A stretch of 64,000 bases of DNA from Chloroflexota bacterium (GCA_021779955.1 JAJXZS010000050.1:124001-188000), one strand, 5' to 3'. Counted from the stretch's first letter, positions 16,666 through 27,021 are shown. Notes: generated by a model from the sequence alone, not told the origin. Numbers and translations: made by a program.

Positions 16666-17467
16666 CTACATTATCCGTGCAAAAGAGGTCACCAAGACCT
16701 TTGGAGGGCTGACCGCAGTAAACGCTGTGGATCTTGATGTTGCGGAAGGTTCGATCTATTCCATTATCGGTCCCAACGGAGCAGGGAAAACCACTTTGTT
16801 CAACTGCATTTCCGGTTTCTACACCCCCGAGCAGGGCGATATTCTCTTCAAAGGAAAATCTTTGAAGGGTTCTTCCACCGATGTAATCGCCTCCCGTGGT
16901 CTCTCGCGGACATATCAAAATATTCGGCTTTTTTCCAATCTCACTGCTCTCGAAAATGTGATGGTTGGCCAGCAATCCAGGTTGCGCGAGAATTGGCTCG
17001 ACGCGATCGTGCACTCTCCCACCTTCAGACGCGAAGAGAGGAATTCGATCGTCGAGGGCATGAAATGGCTCGATTTTGTAGGACTTTTGGAGTTTTCGAA
17101 CGCGATTGCGGGCAGCCTTCCCTATGGGGCTCAACGCCGCCTCGAGATTGCACGCGCGCTGGGTAACCGGCCGAGCTTGCTCCTGCTCGATGAACCCACC
17201 GCCGGGATGAACCCTCAGGAGACCTTGCGCATGACAGCGCTGATCCGCAAGCTGCGCGATGCATTCAATATCACCATCATCCTCATCGAGCATGACATGC
17301 ATGTTGTCATGGATATTTCAGATCGGATCACTGTGCTTGATTTTGGTGAAAAGATTGCTGAAGGGAAACCCGGTGAGATTCAAACCAATCAAAAAGTGAT
17401 CGAGGCATACCTGGGCTCAGGGGGTGCCGCACTGGCCCAAAAATACCAGAGAAAGAAACCTCAATGA
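16658..17467 (+). CDS. livG: ABC ATPase, LivG type
   Basis: 269 residues from the ATG at 16658, preceded by AAAGGAG and overlapping livM by eight bases; a longer frame from 16577 lies inside livM and is rejected. Walker A GPNGAGKTT, LivG-type signature YGAQRRLEIARAL, Walker B LLLLDEPTAGMNP, H-loop IEHDMHVV. It supplies ATP hydrolysis together with LivF on the cytoplasmic side. The stop overlaps livF (ATGA). Confidence 0.95.
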   Translation: MIDYIIRAKEVTKTFGGLTAVNAVDLDVAEGSIYSIIGPNGAGKTTLFNCISGFYTPEQGDILFKGKSLKGSSTDVIASRGLSRTYQNIRLFSNLTALENVMVGQQSRLRENWLDAIVHSPTFRREERNSIVEGMKWLDFVGLLEFSNAIAGSLPYGAQRRLEIARALGNRPSLLLLDEPTAGMNPQETLRMTALIRKLRDAFNITIILIEHDMHVVMDISDRITVLDFGEKIAEGKPGEIQTNQKVIEAYLGSGGAALAQKYQRKKPQ

Positions 17468-18192
17468 TCCTGAATATCGAAAACATCAACGTTCACTATG
17501 GCGCGATTCAAGCTCTCAAGGACGTAAGTTTCAACTTGAATGAGGGTGAGATTGTCACCCTCATCGGCGCGAACGGCGCAGGGAAATCCACCTGTTTGAA
17601 TACTATTTCCGGCATTCTTCACCCCACCAGCGGACGGGTCACCTTTATCGACGAGGAAATCACAAATACCTCCCCCCAGGACATCGTCAAGAAACATATG
17701 ATCCAGGTGCCGGAAGGCAGGAAGATCTTTGCGTCGATGAGCGTATGGGAAAACCTGGAGATGGGCGCCTATATCCACTCCGACCGGAGCCAGATCAAAA
17801 AACGTATCGATCAGGTGTTTGAACGGTTTCCACGCCTCAAGGAACGCCGCAACCAGCCCGGTGGCACACTCTCGGGTGGGGAGCAGCAGATGCTGGCCAT
17901 CTCCCGCGGCTTGATGGCCGAACCGAGAGTGCTCCTGCTGGATGAACCTTCCATGGGGCTTGCACCGATCCTGGTGGAACAGATTTTTGACATTATCCGC
18001 GAGATTAACCACAATGGCACAAGCATTCTGCTCGTGGAGCAGAACGCCTTGATGGCTCTCTCGATTGCCGACCGCGGTTATGTATTGGATTCAGGCAAGG
18101 TTGTGCTGGAAGGCAAAGCTGACGACTTGCTGCGAAATCCCATGGTCATCAAGGCTTACCTGGGCGGAGAGGCCATCGGCAGCGAGCTGTAA
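17464..18192 (+). CDS. livF: ABC ATPase, LivF type
   Basis: 242 residues. Walker A GANGAGKST, signature LSGGEQQMLAISRGLM, Walker B VLLLDEPSMGLAP, H-loop VEQNALMAL. It is the second ATPase of the branched-chain amino-acid type importer and the last gene of livJHMGF. It converges on the leftward sugar operon across a 119-base gap in which I see no strong terminator. Confidence 0.95.
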   Translation: MILNIENINVHYGAIQALKDVSFNLNEGEIVTLIGANGAGKSTCLNTISGILHPTSGRVTFIDEEITNTSPQDIVKKHMIQVPEGRKIFASMSVWENLEMGAYIHSDRSQIKKRIDQVFERFPRLKERRNQPGGTLSGGEQQMLAISRGLMAEPRVLLLDEPSMGLAPILVEQIFDIIREINHNGTSILLVEQNALMALSIADRGYVLDSGKVVLEGKADDLLRNPMVIKAYLGGEAIGSEL

Positions 18193-18311
18193 TACTGGCC
18201 ATCTTTCTATAACGGTATAGCGTAGATCACACTCATGGATGGTATACGGCATGCGTGACACATTTCGATACAGGCCGGAGGGGCCGCATCGCATAGCGGG
18301 GGCGCTGCTGT

Positions 18312-19565
18312 TCAGCCTTTATCATGAGCGCAGGCCTTCCAATACCGGTTGAGGATTCCCGCAATTCGCGCTGAAATGAGTTTGTCCGGGGTCCATTGCG
18401 GCGATTGTTCCTGCAGAATGTCCTTTTCCAGAGGCGCATATTGCTCCACCAGTGAGGTTGGAAGCCGGACGGTTCTGAGGTTCTTCATGAGCAGCCCAAG
18501 CGCGTGTTGAACTTCAGGCTCTCCCCAATAGTAGCGGATCCGATCGCTCTGGCTGTACTTGCGCTTGTAACTTTGTTCTGCCTGAGAGCCCGAATAATAC
18601 TTATGCCAGTGTTCAGGGCGTCGAACCATCACATCTTCCAACACCCCGATGATGTTCGATCGGTCACAGGCTGGGATGAGCTCAACTTCCATCTGCGCCA
18701 GGGCAAATAGGGCTTCCCGGTAGGCAAAGGTCAGGTTTGGGCCAACTTTCAGGATGGCGAAATGATCGCGGACCATTTCGCTCAGTGCTTTTTGAGTCTG
18801 GTAATCGGTGGAGTGGGCTTCATAGACCCACCCCCGGCTCTCGATGAAAGTCGACAATTCACGCGCTGAATCGGGCTGATACGGAAGCACGAAATCATCC
18901 CCGAACTCCACCCCGGGCTGAACCACCAGCGCGATTACCCGGCTCCAAGCTTGCTCTAGTCCCGCGTCGATGAATGCTTTATGGTGGACTTCGATCGTCT
19001 CGGCAACGTCGGAAACCCGGGTGACGCGCACCCCTCCTTCGCGCACAATCGCCCCGCCAGGCACGGGCACCTCGGTGCCGATCACATACTGCAGTCGATT
19101 TAGATCCCTTTCAATCCCGCTTTGTTCTGCCTCCTTGGCCAGACGGGCGGCCCGCTGTGCGGTGATCCGCGGGTCGAGCGCCCCGGCCGGGTCGTCTGCC
19201 AGGCGCATGCTGCAATCCAGGTGGATTTTGGTATAGCCGGCGCGCACATAAGCGCGCGCCATTTCGGCTGCCTTCTGCATGGCTGAGTTGGATGGTTCGT
19301 CTTGCCAGGGATGTGGCCCGAGATGATCCCCGCCCAGGAGGAGATCTTCGATGCGAAAATCGGCTTCAGCCGCAATTTTCTGTACATATTCGACAAAGTG
19401 TCCGGGGGTCATGCCTGAATATCCCCCAAACTGGTTGACCTGGTTGCAGGTCGTTTCGATCAAAACCTGGCTGTTCTTTCCGGTTCGAAATGCCTCCCTC
19501 AACACAGCTGGGTGTGAGGAGCAAATGGATGGGATGCCGCCGCCTTCCAACAGTTGCTCAAGCAT
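18312..19565 (-). CDS. GatZ/KbaZ-type protein (tagatose-bisphosphate aldolase accessory family or tagatose/fructose-6-phosphate 4-epimerase)
   Basis: 417 residues from the ATG at 19565, overlapping the PfkB stop by eight bases; the frame continues upstream, but only as an out-of-frame reading of the kinase gene. GatZ motifs: GIPSICSSHPAVL, ETTCNQVNQFGGYSGMTP, GGDHLGPHPWQ, AGYTKIHLDCSM. In E. coli, GatZ and KbaZ stabilise the class II aldolases GatY and KbaY, but no such aldolase is present here; the operon has a LacD-like class I enzyme instead. From memory, stand-alone relatives have been reported to epimerise fructose 6-phosphate and tagatose 6-phosphate at C4, which would fit. Last gene of the sugar operon. 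Confidence 0.85.
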   Translation of the reverse strand: MLEQLLEGGGIPSICSSHPAVLREAFRTGKNSQVLIETTCNQVNQFGGYSGMTPGHFVEYVQKIAAEADFRIEDLLLGGDHLGPHPWQDEPSNSAMQKAAEMARAYVRAGYTKIHLDCSMRLADDPAGALDPRITAQRAARLAKEAEQSGIERDLNRLQYVIGTEVPVPGGAIVREGGVRVTRVSDVAETIEVHHKAFIDAGLEQAWSRVIALVVQPGVEFGDDFVLPYQPDSARELSTFIESRGWVYEAHSTDYQTQKALSEMVRDHFAILKVGPNLTFAYREALFALAQMEVELIPACDRSNIIGVLEDVMVRRPEHWHKYYSGSQAEQSYKRKYSQSDRIRYYWGEPEVQHALGLLMKNLRTVRLPTSLVEQYAPLEKDILQEQSPQWTPDKLISARIAGILNRYWKACAHDKG

Positions 19566-20478
19566 ACCGCTGTGCCTCTTCGAAGGTCGGCTGGGCGTTC
19601 GTTCCTCCTGCAGTCCTTGTCGAAAGTGACCCGCAGACGCAGGCAAGCCGCAAGGAGGCTTCCAGGCTCCATTTATGCAAAAAACCGTAGATGAACCCGG
19701 CATCGAACGAATCACCGGCTCCCACCGTATCCGCAACCTCGACGGCGACGGCATCGGCTTTGACGGTTCGCATGCCTTCGATCGCAATTGCTCCACTCCC
19801 GCCCATCTTGATGGCCGTAATCTGAGCCTTGCTGCGCAGAGAATCCGCTGCACCTTCAAGGCTGGATGCGTGAGTGATGGATCTGGCTTCCACTTCATTC
19901 GGTAAAAAAACGCTTGTGTATGCGAGCAATCCCTCTACTCCTGCCCAGCGTTCGCTCGGGTCGTAATTCGGGTCGAGCGACGTGGTCAAACCCATGGATT
20001 GAGCGCGTTGGAAGAGCCCTTGCAATCCGGGCTGCAAGGCTTTCTGCAGGAAATAAGAGGCAATGTGAAGATGCCTGGCTTTGTGAAGCAGCATATCAGG
20101 TAACTCATCCGCACTCATGGACGCGATCAAGCCGGGGAAGGTCAAAATCGCCCGATCTGCCCCGTCGGTGAGGATCACGCTCAGACCGGTGCTGCGGGCG
20201 TTGTCCACGAGCACGTTGGATACGTCCACGTGCCTTTTTTGCATTTCCTCGAGCATGAAACGCCCAAAGGGATCGTTTCCGCATTTGCCCACAAATGCGA
20301 CGCTCAGCCCCAGCCTTGCGGCCCCGCATGCGAAAATGGCTGAGGAGGATCCAATGGTGAGCGCCGCATTGTCGACGATCTTCTCCACCTGGCCAAATTC
20401 CGGGCGGACATTCCCTGAGAGCACCAGATCGGGGTTGATTTCACCGGCAACCAGCACGTCGAATTTTTGCTCGCTCAT
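19558..20478 (-). CDS. PfkB-family sugar kinase (likely tagatose-6-phosphate or related kinase)
   Basis: 306 residues. PfkB fold with the N-terminal [11 protein letters not shown], the substrate loop [17 protein letters not shown] and the C-terminal signature [16 protein letters not shown] with the catalytic Asp. In this operon the expected reaction is phosphorylation of a ketohexose or tagatose 6-phosphate at C1 to give the bisphosphate for the LacD-like aldolase 12 bases upstream. Ribokinase-like substrates cannot be excluded from sequence. Confidence 0.88.
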   Translation of the reverse strand: MSEQKFDVLVAGEINPDLVLSGNVRPEFGQVEKIVDNAALTIGSSSAIFACGAARLGLSVAFVGKCGNDPFGRFMLEEMQKRHVDVSNVLVDNARSTGLSVILTDGADRAILTFPGLIASMSADELPDMLLHKARHLHIASYFLQKALQPGLQGLFQRAQSMGLTTSLDPNYDPSERWAGVEGLLAYTSVFLPNEVEARSITHASSLEGAADSLRSKAQITAIKMGGSGAIAIEGMRTVKADAVAVEVADTVGAGDSFDAGFIYGFLHKWSLEASLRLACVCGSLSTRTAGGTNAQPTFEEAQRYA

Positions 20479-20490
20479 CGCTGCATATAC

Positions 20491-21438
20491 CTAAAAGGTC
20501 TTGTACCAATCGAAAGGTGCCGAGGCGCTGTAAAACTCGGTGTAGGGTTTTGCCAATGCCTGGCACAACGAATTCAACCGGTTGAGCCGCTGTATCGCAG
20601 TCGTTTTCAAGAACTCGAGCCGCTCGGCGTGGGGCATGGTGACTGCCTCCTGCCAGACCGCGCGCCCGACGGCAATCCCGCTCGCCCCTGCATTGCACGC
20701 AGCGATTACCTGGCGCAGGTAGGTTTCATAATTCACAGCCGCTGAAAGCAGGATCCACGGCGTGACGCTCACGGCGGATACATCCCGGCAGGCTGCCTTC
20801 CATTTGACTTCGTCGGTCTCGTTCACATCGAGTGGAAATTCAGCCTTGAGGATGTCGATGCCTGTCCCGCTCAGCCGTCTCGCCGTTTCGACCACCACAT
20901 GATGCTTTTCTTCCGAGCTGAGCTTCGAGCCCTCATTTAAAGAATAGGAGAGCGGCTCGAGCATCAAAACCAGGTCGTGCTTTTTGCACTCGCTGGCAAT
21001 GTTGACAACGAAATCCTCGATTTCTTTGGCGGTCGGCGAGGCGGGATGGTAATACACCAGCAATTTGACAGCATTCGCCCCCATGCGTTTCGCTTTTTCC
21101 ACGCTCCACCCCGGGATGATCTGAGCGTAGCGGGCCATGGCATCGCCGGTATACCCCGTGGATTCGAGAGCAACCACCAATCCGATCTCTTTGGGAATTG
21201 CATGCGCTGCAATCGCCTGCGCTGCAGAGACTTCAGGGTCGAGCAGCACAGCCGTGGCGCTCGCAGCCAGCGTCGAGGTCACGTCCAGCTTGAAGCGCGA
21301 AAGCTCCGCATTATCGACGAAAGCAGGGTTCGCTTTGCGCAGATTCTGACGGTGATCCAGCGCCAGCGCGGTGAACGTTCCGCGATCTGAAGCGATCTGT
21401 TGAAGCCCGCGTAGTTTACCGATCGATATCTCTTTCAT
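20491..21438 (-). CDS. LacD-type class I aldolase (tagatose 1,6-bisphosphate aldolase family)
   Basis: 315 residues. Motifs [14 protein letters not shown] near 22-35, [13 protein letters not shown] with Lys125, and [12 protein letters not shown] with Lys198, the likely Schiff-base lysine. The family cleaves tagatose 1,6-bisphosphate to dihydroxyacetone phosphate and glyceraldehyde 3-phosphate; it also contains the sulfofructose-phosphate aldolase YihT, so the substrate needs testing. It lies between GH4 and PfkB in the operon, which supports the tagatose route. Confidence 0.85.
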   Translation of the reverse strand: MKEISIGKLRGLQQIASDRGTFTALALDHRQNLRKANPAFVDNAELSRFKLDVTSTLAASATAVLLDPEVSAAQAIAAHAIPKEIGLVVALESTGYTGDAMARYAQIIPGWSVEKAKRMGANAVKLLVYYHPASPTAKEIEDFVVNIASECKKHDLVLMLEPLSYSLNEGSKLSSEEKHHVVVETARRLSGTGIDILKAEFPLDVNETDEVKWKAACRDVSAVSVTPWILLSAAVNYETYLRQVIAACNAGASGIAVGRAVWQEAVTMPHAERLEFLKTTAIQRLNRLNSLCQALAKPYTEFYSASAPFDWYKTF

Positions 21439-21504
21439 GATCTCTCCAACTCATTTCGCTTAAGTGCCGTGCCAGGGAACATGCAATACAGATTCAGGCC
21501 GATC

Positions 21505-22836
21505 CTAAATATGGTGAATCTTGAACTGGGGAAGGTATGCCTTGTGAACCTCGAACAACTCATTCGTCATTTGCCTGATTTCCGCCAGGCTCAGTACCGA
21601 TGCGGTGAGCGGATCGTGGCAAATGGCGCGGTAAACCATCAAGGGATCTCCGCTCAGCGATGCAGCAATGGCCATTTCTTCGATGCCGCTGGAGAGCCCG
21701 GTCAGCAAGGCGCATTCAGCAGGCAGGGCGCCCACTGCAATCGCGTGGAAACCCGCTCTGTCGACATAGACAGGGACTTCGACGCAAGCGCCTTCTGGCA
21801 AATTGGAGATGAGGTGATGGTTTTGCACATTGCCGTTGAACTTGAACGGATCCCCGCCCTTCAAGGCATTGATAATGTAGGCTGCGTACTCCTCACCCCG
21901 AGCCAGTTCATCCGGCTTGATCTCTCTCCTTAGTTCTTCCTGCACACCATCCTTCCAGGTCCCCTCAGCCGCCTGGTACTCTTTCAAAATGGCCGCATAT
22001 TCCCCTGGGTTCCAGCCAGTTCCGTGCGTGCAGTACTTCTCGATCAAGTCTGGGCGCTTGCGGAACCACCAGTTGTACTCTGAATTATGCCCGCTTGACT
22101 CGGTGACGTACTTGCCGAGCGCCAGGTAAATTTCGTTGCGCACGATCTCTTCATTGTAGATTTCAGGCCTTTCCGTGATCGCTTTGTAGATCAACGGATA
22201 GGCATCCTTGCCGTTCCATTTGTACTCAAGGTACCAGGCCTGATGGTTAATGCCTGCGCACAGGTAGTCGATTTCATTGTATGGCGCGCCGATCCAATCG
22301 GCAAGCATCATCGCAGAACCCTGCACCGAATGGCACAATCCGGTGACGGTGATGAAGGTCTGTTTCTGAATGGCGGAGACGAGCATCGCCATCGGATTGG
22401 TATAGTTGAGCAGCACGGCGTTTGGGCACAACTTTTCCATATCGCGGACAATGTCCATCATCGGGTTGATGGTGCGCAGGAAGCGAAAAATACCGGAGGG
22501 TCCGCGTGTATCACCAACGCAAATATCCACGCCGTACTTCTTTGGGATTTCGATATCATGCCGCCAAACGTCCGTGCTTCCTGCGAGGATGGTGGTCAAA
22601 ACCACGTCGGCGCCTGTCAGCGCTTCTGCCCTGAATAGGGTGGCCATCACCGTGGCAGGATAATTCCCTGCGCGGATGATCTTTTGCACTTTTTTGGTCG
22701 CAAAGTCGAGCCGTTCGGCGTCGATGTCCATCAGGGCGATCTGGCTGTCCATGAGAAGCGGGAAGGTCAGAATATCGCGCACGAGTTCAGACGTAAAACT
22801 CAGGCTCCCTGCGCCGATGAAGGCGATTTTGGTCAT
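21505..22836 (-). CDS. GH4 glycosidase, alpha-galactosidase (MelA)-like
   Basis: 443 residues, cytoplasmic, dependent on NAD and a divalent metal. The Rossmann loop is FIGAGSLSF near 6-14; [14 protein letters not shown] at 109-122 and LNYTNPMAM at 143-151 are conserved; the metal ligands are Cys168 in GLCHSVQG and His198 in [10 protein letters not shown]4 enzymes cleave by an oxidation-elimination route. The motifs are closest to the MelA alpha-galactosidase branch, with alpha-glucuronidase or phospho-glycosidase as alternatives. The substrate is brought in by the ABC transporter encoded upstream. Confidence 0.88.
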   Translation of the reverse strand: MTKIAFIGAGSLSFTSELVRDILTFPLLMDSQIALMDIDAERLDFATKKVQKIIRAGNYPATVMATLFRAEALTGADVVLTTILAGSTDVWRHDIEIPKKYGVDICVGDTRGPSGIFRFLRTINPMMDIVRDMEKLCPNAVLLNYTNPMAMLVSAIQKQTFITVTGLCHSVQGSAMMLADWIGAPYNEIDYLCAGINHQAWYLEYKWNGKDAYPLIYKAITERPEIYNEEIVRNEIYLALGKYVTESSGHNSEYNWWFRKRPDLIEKYCTHGTGWNPGEYAAILKEYQAAEGTWKDGVQEELRREIKPDELARGEEYAAYIINALKGGDPFKFNGNVQNHHLISNLPEGACVEVPVYVDRAGFHAIAVGALPAECALLTGLSSGIEEMAIAASLSGDPLMVYRAICHDPLTASVLSLAEIRQMTNELFEVHKAYLPQFKIHHI

Positions 22837-22875
22837 AGTTCACTCTCCATGATTGATTCAGTATATGTAAAAATC

Positions 22876-23724
22876 TTACCGCTTCATACCTGTCAAAGCC
22901 ACACCTTCGATGAATTGTTTCTGTGCAAAGAAGAAAACGAGCAATAGAGGCAGGATGGATAGGAAGGCGCCGGCCATCAGTACTGTGAATTTGCCGCCCA
23001 TGACCAACTGCTGTTGGAAAAACGCCAGCCCAACGGTCAGCGTGGTTTGATGCATGTCTGTGGGCAAATATACGAGTGGATGGAGCAGGTCGTTCCAAGC
23101 GTCTTTGAACACGAAGATCGCCAGCGCCGCGACGGCAGGTTTCGCCAGGGGCAGGTAAATCTTCCAGAATATGCCGAAGAATGAGGCGCCGTCCATGCGG
23201 GCAGCGTCGACAAGGTCGCGCGGGATGGTGAGGAAATACTGGCGCAGCAGGAATGTGCCGAATGCGCCGCCCCAGAATGCTGGCAGTATCAGCGGCCATT
23301 GGCTGCCAATTAGGCCAATGTACTTGAAGATGATGAAGTTGGGGATCAGCGACACCTGTGATGGGATCATCATGGTGCCAATCAGCAGGGCGAATAGCAA
23401 ATTTCGCCCTCTGAACTTGCATACCGCAAACACGAAAGCTGCCATCGAGCAGGTGAGCACCTGACCGATCACCATCAGGATGGAAAGCTTGAAACTGTTT
23501 GCGGTCAGGAACAGGAAGGCGTTATCCGGAAGATCTTTGAACAGGTTGATGTAGTTCTGGATCGTCACCGGATTCGGGATGAGAATGCGCGCATATTGCT
23601 GCGCAGGAATGCGAAAAGATACCGAGATCATCCAGATGAAAGGAATGATCATGACCAGTGCGCCCAGGATCAATACGGCGTAGGTCAAAATGTCCGCCAC
23701 GAACTTTTGCTTTTTATTTGTCAT
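22876..23724 (-). CDS. Sugar ABC permease, MalG/CUT1 type
   Basis: 282 residues with six helices. The ATPase-contact loop is DAARMDGASFFGIFWKIYLP near 175-195, and the C-terminus is short. It pairs with the permease encoded nine bases upstream. No ATPase gene lies in the operon, so a shared MsmX/MalK-type ATPase encoded elsewhere is expected. Confidence 0.93.
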   Translation of the reverse strand: MTNKKQKFVADILTYAVLILGALVMIIPFIWMISVSFRIPAQQYARILIPNPVTIQNYINLFKDLPDNAFLFLTANSFKLSILMVIGQVLTCSMAAFVFAVCKFRGRNLLFALLIGTMMIPSQVSLIPNFIIFKYIGLIGSQWPLILPAFWGGAFGTFLLRQYFLTIPRDLVDAARMDGASFFGIFWKIYLPLAKPAVAALAIFVFKDAWNDLLHPLVYLPTDMHQTTLTVGLAFFQQQLVMGGKFTVLMAGAFLSILPLLLVFFFAQKQFIEGVALTGMKR

Positions 23725-23733
23725 GGCCGGCTC

Positions 23734-24621
23734 CTATTCATACACCACATAATGACGTTCCCACCAGAACATGATCAACATGAACACCGCCACCAATAAG
23801 GCAAGCTGGATGGCTTGAGCACTTGCATCGCCCATGCGGAAAAAGTTGAACGCATTGCGGTAAATGGAATACACCGCAACCGGGACCGTGCTGTTTCCCT
23901 GTCCGCGCCGGGTGAGCATGTAGATATAGTCATAAGCTTGAAACGCATTGATCGCCGATATCAGTGTCTGGAAAAAGATGCTTGGCGTGATGAGCGGCAA
24001 AGTAATATGGAAGAATTTTTGCAGGTCGCTCGCCCCGTCGATCGATGCCACTTCATAATAGTCGCGCGGAATCGCCGTCAGGCCTGCCAGGAAGATGATC
24101 ATCCCTTCGCCGATTGCGCCCCACACATTGACGATCACCACCGAGAGCATGGCGTGGTCGGTGCACAGCCAGCAGAGCGGAGACATGCCAAGCGATTCCA
24201 GCCCCAGGTTGAGTATGCCTGTGTCTTTGCCGTAGATCATGTTCCACACGAGAGCTGCTGCCACCGCCGAAGTTACCGTCGGCAGGAAGTAGATCGTGCG
24301 GAAAATGCTGATCCCGCGGATCTTCCGGTTGAGCAGGACCGCGATGAGCAGCGAAATGATCACAACGCCTGGCACATATTCGGCGGAAAACTTCAGCGTA
24401 TTGGTAAACGCTTCGATGTAGTCTTTGTTTTGGAGCAGGGCCAAATAGTTGGAGACGCCAGCCCATTGAGGTGGGTTGATCAGATCCCAATCGAAGAAAC
24501 TGAGGCCAAGCGTCGCCAGCAGGGAACCCACAGTACCGAAAGCCAGCCCGATCAGCGTGGGTACCAGCATTAACCACAGCCAGACGCGTTCCCGGCCGAA
24601 AGGTTTGAGACCGTAGTTCAT
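23734..24621 (-). CDS. Sugar ABC permease, MalF/CUT1 type
   Basis: 295 residues with six helices. The EAA loop is EVASIDGASDLQKFFHITLP near 195-215. The N-terminus is short, as is usual outside enterobacterial MalF. It follows the binding-protein gene across a 61-base gap that holds a perfect hairpin. Confidence 0.93.
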   Translation of the reverse strand: MNYGLKPFGRERVWLWLMLVPTLIGLAFGTVGSLLATLGLSFFDWDLINPPQWAGVSNYLALLQNKDYIEAFTNTLKFSAEYVPGVVIISLLIAVLLNRKIRGISIFRTIYFLPTVTSAVAAALVWNMIYGKDTGILNLGLESLGMSPLCWLCTDHAMLSVVIVNVWGAIGEGMIIFLAGLTAIPRDYYEVASIDGASDLQKFFHITLPLITPSIFFQTLISAINAFQAYDYIYMLTRRGQGNSTVPVAVYSIYRNAFNFFRMGDASAQAIQLALLVAVFMLIMFWWERHYVVYE

Positions 24622-24632
24622 GGGTATCTCCG

Positions 24633-24666
24633 GATCTCATCTTCCCCATTTGGGGAAGATGAGATC
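24633..24666. terminator. Perfect 16-bp stem hairpin behind the sugar-binding-protein gene
   Basis: GATCTCATCTTCCCCA and TGGGGAAGATGAGATC are separated by two bases. It sits between the binding-protein stop and the permease start. There is no T-run, so mRNA protection or partial attenuation is more likely than full termination. Confidence 0.65.
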
Positions 24667-24682
24667 GAAAACGAGGTCAGGA

Positions 24683-25948
24683 TTATTGATTGTTTGCCAG
24701 GATCACGTCTGCGGCTTTGACCACTTCATCGAGAGTCGGTCCCAATTCAGCTTCGCCGTCGAATACGGGAGTCAGGCCGTCGCCAACTACAGCGGCCCAT
24801 TCCTCATATCCCTTGAACACCGGTTTCGTGTGCGCAAAGGAGATCGAATCCAGGAAGACCTGCTGATTCAGCGTGCCCGGCTGCTTGAGATAGCTGTCGC
24901 TTTCGGCAACACTCTTGAGCACGGGGATGGCAAATCCGAGTTCAGCCAGTCGCTTTTGTCCGGCTTCACTCAGCGCGAACTTGACGAATGCAAACGCCGC
25001 ATCGGCATTCTTCGTGTCTTTCGAGAGCACAAACCCTGCGCTGTTCACGCTTGTCGCCTGCCCGGCAGGACCTGTTGGCATGGGCGCAACGTCGAAGTTG
25101 ATGCCCGCCTGGACATATCCCGGTACGGCCCAGTGACCGATGGTGGTCATGGCGGCCATCCCTGATTGGAACAGGTCGCTTCCATACTCGCCCGAAGTTG
25201 TGGGCGTGGGCATGACGCCTGCTTTATACAGGCTGTCGATGTAAGCCCAGGCTTCGCGGGCAGGGGCCTCGCCGATCAGCGTCTTGGTATGGTCGGCGCT
25301 GATAATGTCGCCGCCGTAAGCCCAGATGGCTTCGCTCCAGAACAGTTCCATATCCCAGGTATCCGTCCACAAACCGTACTGCTCGGTCTTTCCATCAGCA
25401 TTTGTGTCAAGCGTAAGGGCTTTGGCAGCCGTAAGCAAATCGTCATACGTCCAATTTGCGGTTGGATATGCCTGTTTTGCCGCATCGAACATGGCTTTGT
25501 TGTAAAACAGCACGATGGATTGGAAATCGCGCGGCAGGCCATAGTAGCCATCACTGGTCTTGTATGCGGTGAGCGTTTGAGGATAGAACCCGTCGAGGAA
25601 ACCGGGGGTGGCATCGATGTACGGCTGCAGATTCAATAGCGCGCCGCGGCTTTGCCAATCCAGGAAGAGCGGAGCATCCATGGCAAACACGTCTGGCGGG
25701 GTGCCGCCGGCGACCAGGGTGTTCAACTTTGCCCAGTACGAATCCCAATCGGAAACGTCAACCTTTACGGTGATGTTTGGATTGGCTGCGTGGAAATCAT
25801 CGACAACTGCCTGCCAGACGGTAAGCTCTTCGGGCGCTCCCCACATCATGAAGGTGATTTCCACCGGTCCCTTGGTGGCAGCAGGTGCGGTGCCGCACGC
25901 TGACAACACGAGGCAGGCAATCAATACAACGAACAACAGCTTTTTCAT
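24683..25948 (-). CDS. Sugar ABC substrate-binding lipoprotein, CUT1 family
   Basis: 421 residues with lipobox VLSACG (Cys near 18). The mature domain shows the solute-binding-protein family 1 pattern: EITFMMWGAPEEL, ANPNITVKVDVSDWDSYW, GTPPDVFAMDAP. It delivers an oligosaccharide to the two permeases encoded downstream. With the GH4 enzyme in the same operon, an alpha-galactoside is the best guess for the ligand. Confidence 0.92.
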   Translation of the reverse strand: MKKLLFVVLIACLVLSACGTAPAATKGPVEITFMMWGAPEELTVWQAVVDDFHAANPNITVKVDVSDWDSYWAKLNTLVAGGTPPDVFAMDAPLFLDWQSRGALLNLQPYIDATPGFLDGFYPQTLTAYKTSDGYYGLPRDFQSIVLFYNKAMFDAAKQAYPTANWTYDDLLTAAKALTLDTNADGKTEQYGLWTDTWDMELFWSEAIWAYGGDIISADHTKTLIGEAPAREAWAYIDSLYKAGVMPTPTTSGEYGSDLFQSGMAAMTTIGHWAVPGYVQAGINFDVAPMPTGPAGQATSVNSAGFVLSKDTKNADAAFAFVKFALSEAGQKRLAELGFAIPVLKSVAESDSYLKQPGTLNQQVFLDSISFAHTKPVFKGYEEWAAVVGDGLTPVFDGEAELGPTLDEVVKAADVILANNQ

Positions 25949-25991
25949 ATTCCTCTCCTTAGGTCTGTGTTGCGTAAATTTGCAGCTTCAC

Positions 25992-27020
25992 CTAAAAACT
26001 CAGCTTTACCACAGCCGCCAGGTTTTTAGGGCAATCAGGGTTCAAACCTTTTTCTAAGGACCGGTAAAAAGCCAATAATTGTAGAACCGGAAGATAAAGG
26101 ACTCCTCGAACCTCTTCCGCTATTCCCGAGTTGAAGCTGACTTCGCCGCGTGATTCGGACAGTTCGAGAGTTTGTGCGCCTTTTTCACGCATTTCGTCAA
26201 GCACGGCGCGCTCGTGGCGGTCGTTCTTCTCAGAAAGCAGCCCAACCACCAGCGTATGGTCATCGATCATCGACATGGGTCCATGCCTGAATTCAAGAAA
26301 ATGGAACGGTTCGCTGTTCGAAAGGGTCATTTCCTTCATTTTCAAGCTCGCTTCGCTGGCCAGCCCGTAGCGCGTGGCTGACCCCAGGAAGAAGAAGCTG
26401 TCGATCGTCCGATTCCTGCCCACCTCGCGAGCCAGGGGGTGATACTGGGCAAGCAGCATCTCGCCTGCCCTCGGAAGCAGGTACATGGACGCGCGCGACT
26501 CTTCACGGCCGGCTGCCAGCATGGCCAGCGCGGTGCTTGCCACGTACATAGAAGCAAATGAACGAGTCTGAGCCACGCTTTGTTCCTGGCCCTTCTCGAT
26601 GATGACCGCTTCATCAGCCAAACCGGCAAGCGGCTGGTCGGCGTAATTGGTAATCGCGAGCACTTCCCCGCGGGAGTGTGCTTTGAAATGCTCAACCGCG
26701 CGCACGGTCTCGGTCGTCGAGCCAGACCGGCTGATCGCCACGAGCATGGATTTGCCGCTGGTCAGGACGGATCGCGAATCGAGCAAGAGGACGCTGGCAG
26801 GCACAGCGCGCGCGATCCGGCCGGTCATCTCCTGGAACAGGCTGGCTGCAGCCAGCGCAAGATAATATGTCGAGCCGCAGCCTGTGAAGAGAACCTGCTG
26901 GGTATCCCCGTCCAATATCTTGCGCAGGGGCGCCTTGCGGTGTTCGACTTGGTCAAGCGCATCTGCCCAGGCTTCGGGTTGAGATAAGATTTCATTTTTG
27001 GTATATAGGCCAGGCTCCAT
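25992..27020 (-). CDS. SIS-domain sugar isomerase/deaminase, AgaS-like
   Basis: 342 residues with two SIS domains: TGCGSTYYLALAAASLF near 47-63, SRSGSTTETVRAVEHF near 97-112, and the second with SATRYGLASEASLKMKEM and the family HGPMSMID. AgaS-type enzymes convert galactosamine 6-phosphate to tagatose 6-phosphate and ammonia; related enzymes act on fructosamine phosphates. The glutaminase domain of GlmS is absent. A single base separates it from the amidohydrolase stop, and GGGAGAAG precedes the ATG. Confidence 0.85.
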   Translation of the reverse strand: MEPGLYTKNEILSQPEAWADALDQVEHRKAPLRKILDGDTQQVLFTGCGSTYYLALAAASLFQEMTGRIARAVPASVLLLDSRSVLTSGKSMLVAISRSGSTTETVRAVEHFKAHSRGEVLAITNYADQPLAGLADEAVIIEKGQEQSVAQTRSFASMYVASTALAMLAAGREESRASMYLLPRAGEMLLAQYHPLAREVGRNRTIDSFFFLGSATRYGLASEASLKMKEMTLSNSEPFHFLEFRHGPMSMIDDHTLVVGLLSEKNDRHERAVLDEMREKGAQTLELSESRGEVSFNSGIAEEVRGVLYLPVLQLLAFYRSLEKGLNPDCPKNLAAVVKLSF

Positions 27021-27021
27021 C

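Noticed and set aside
19566-19898. Long N-terminal extension of the GatZ-like protein
   Set aside because: It is an out-of-frame reading of the PfkB gene; GatZ homology starts at the ATG at 19565.
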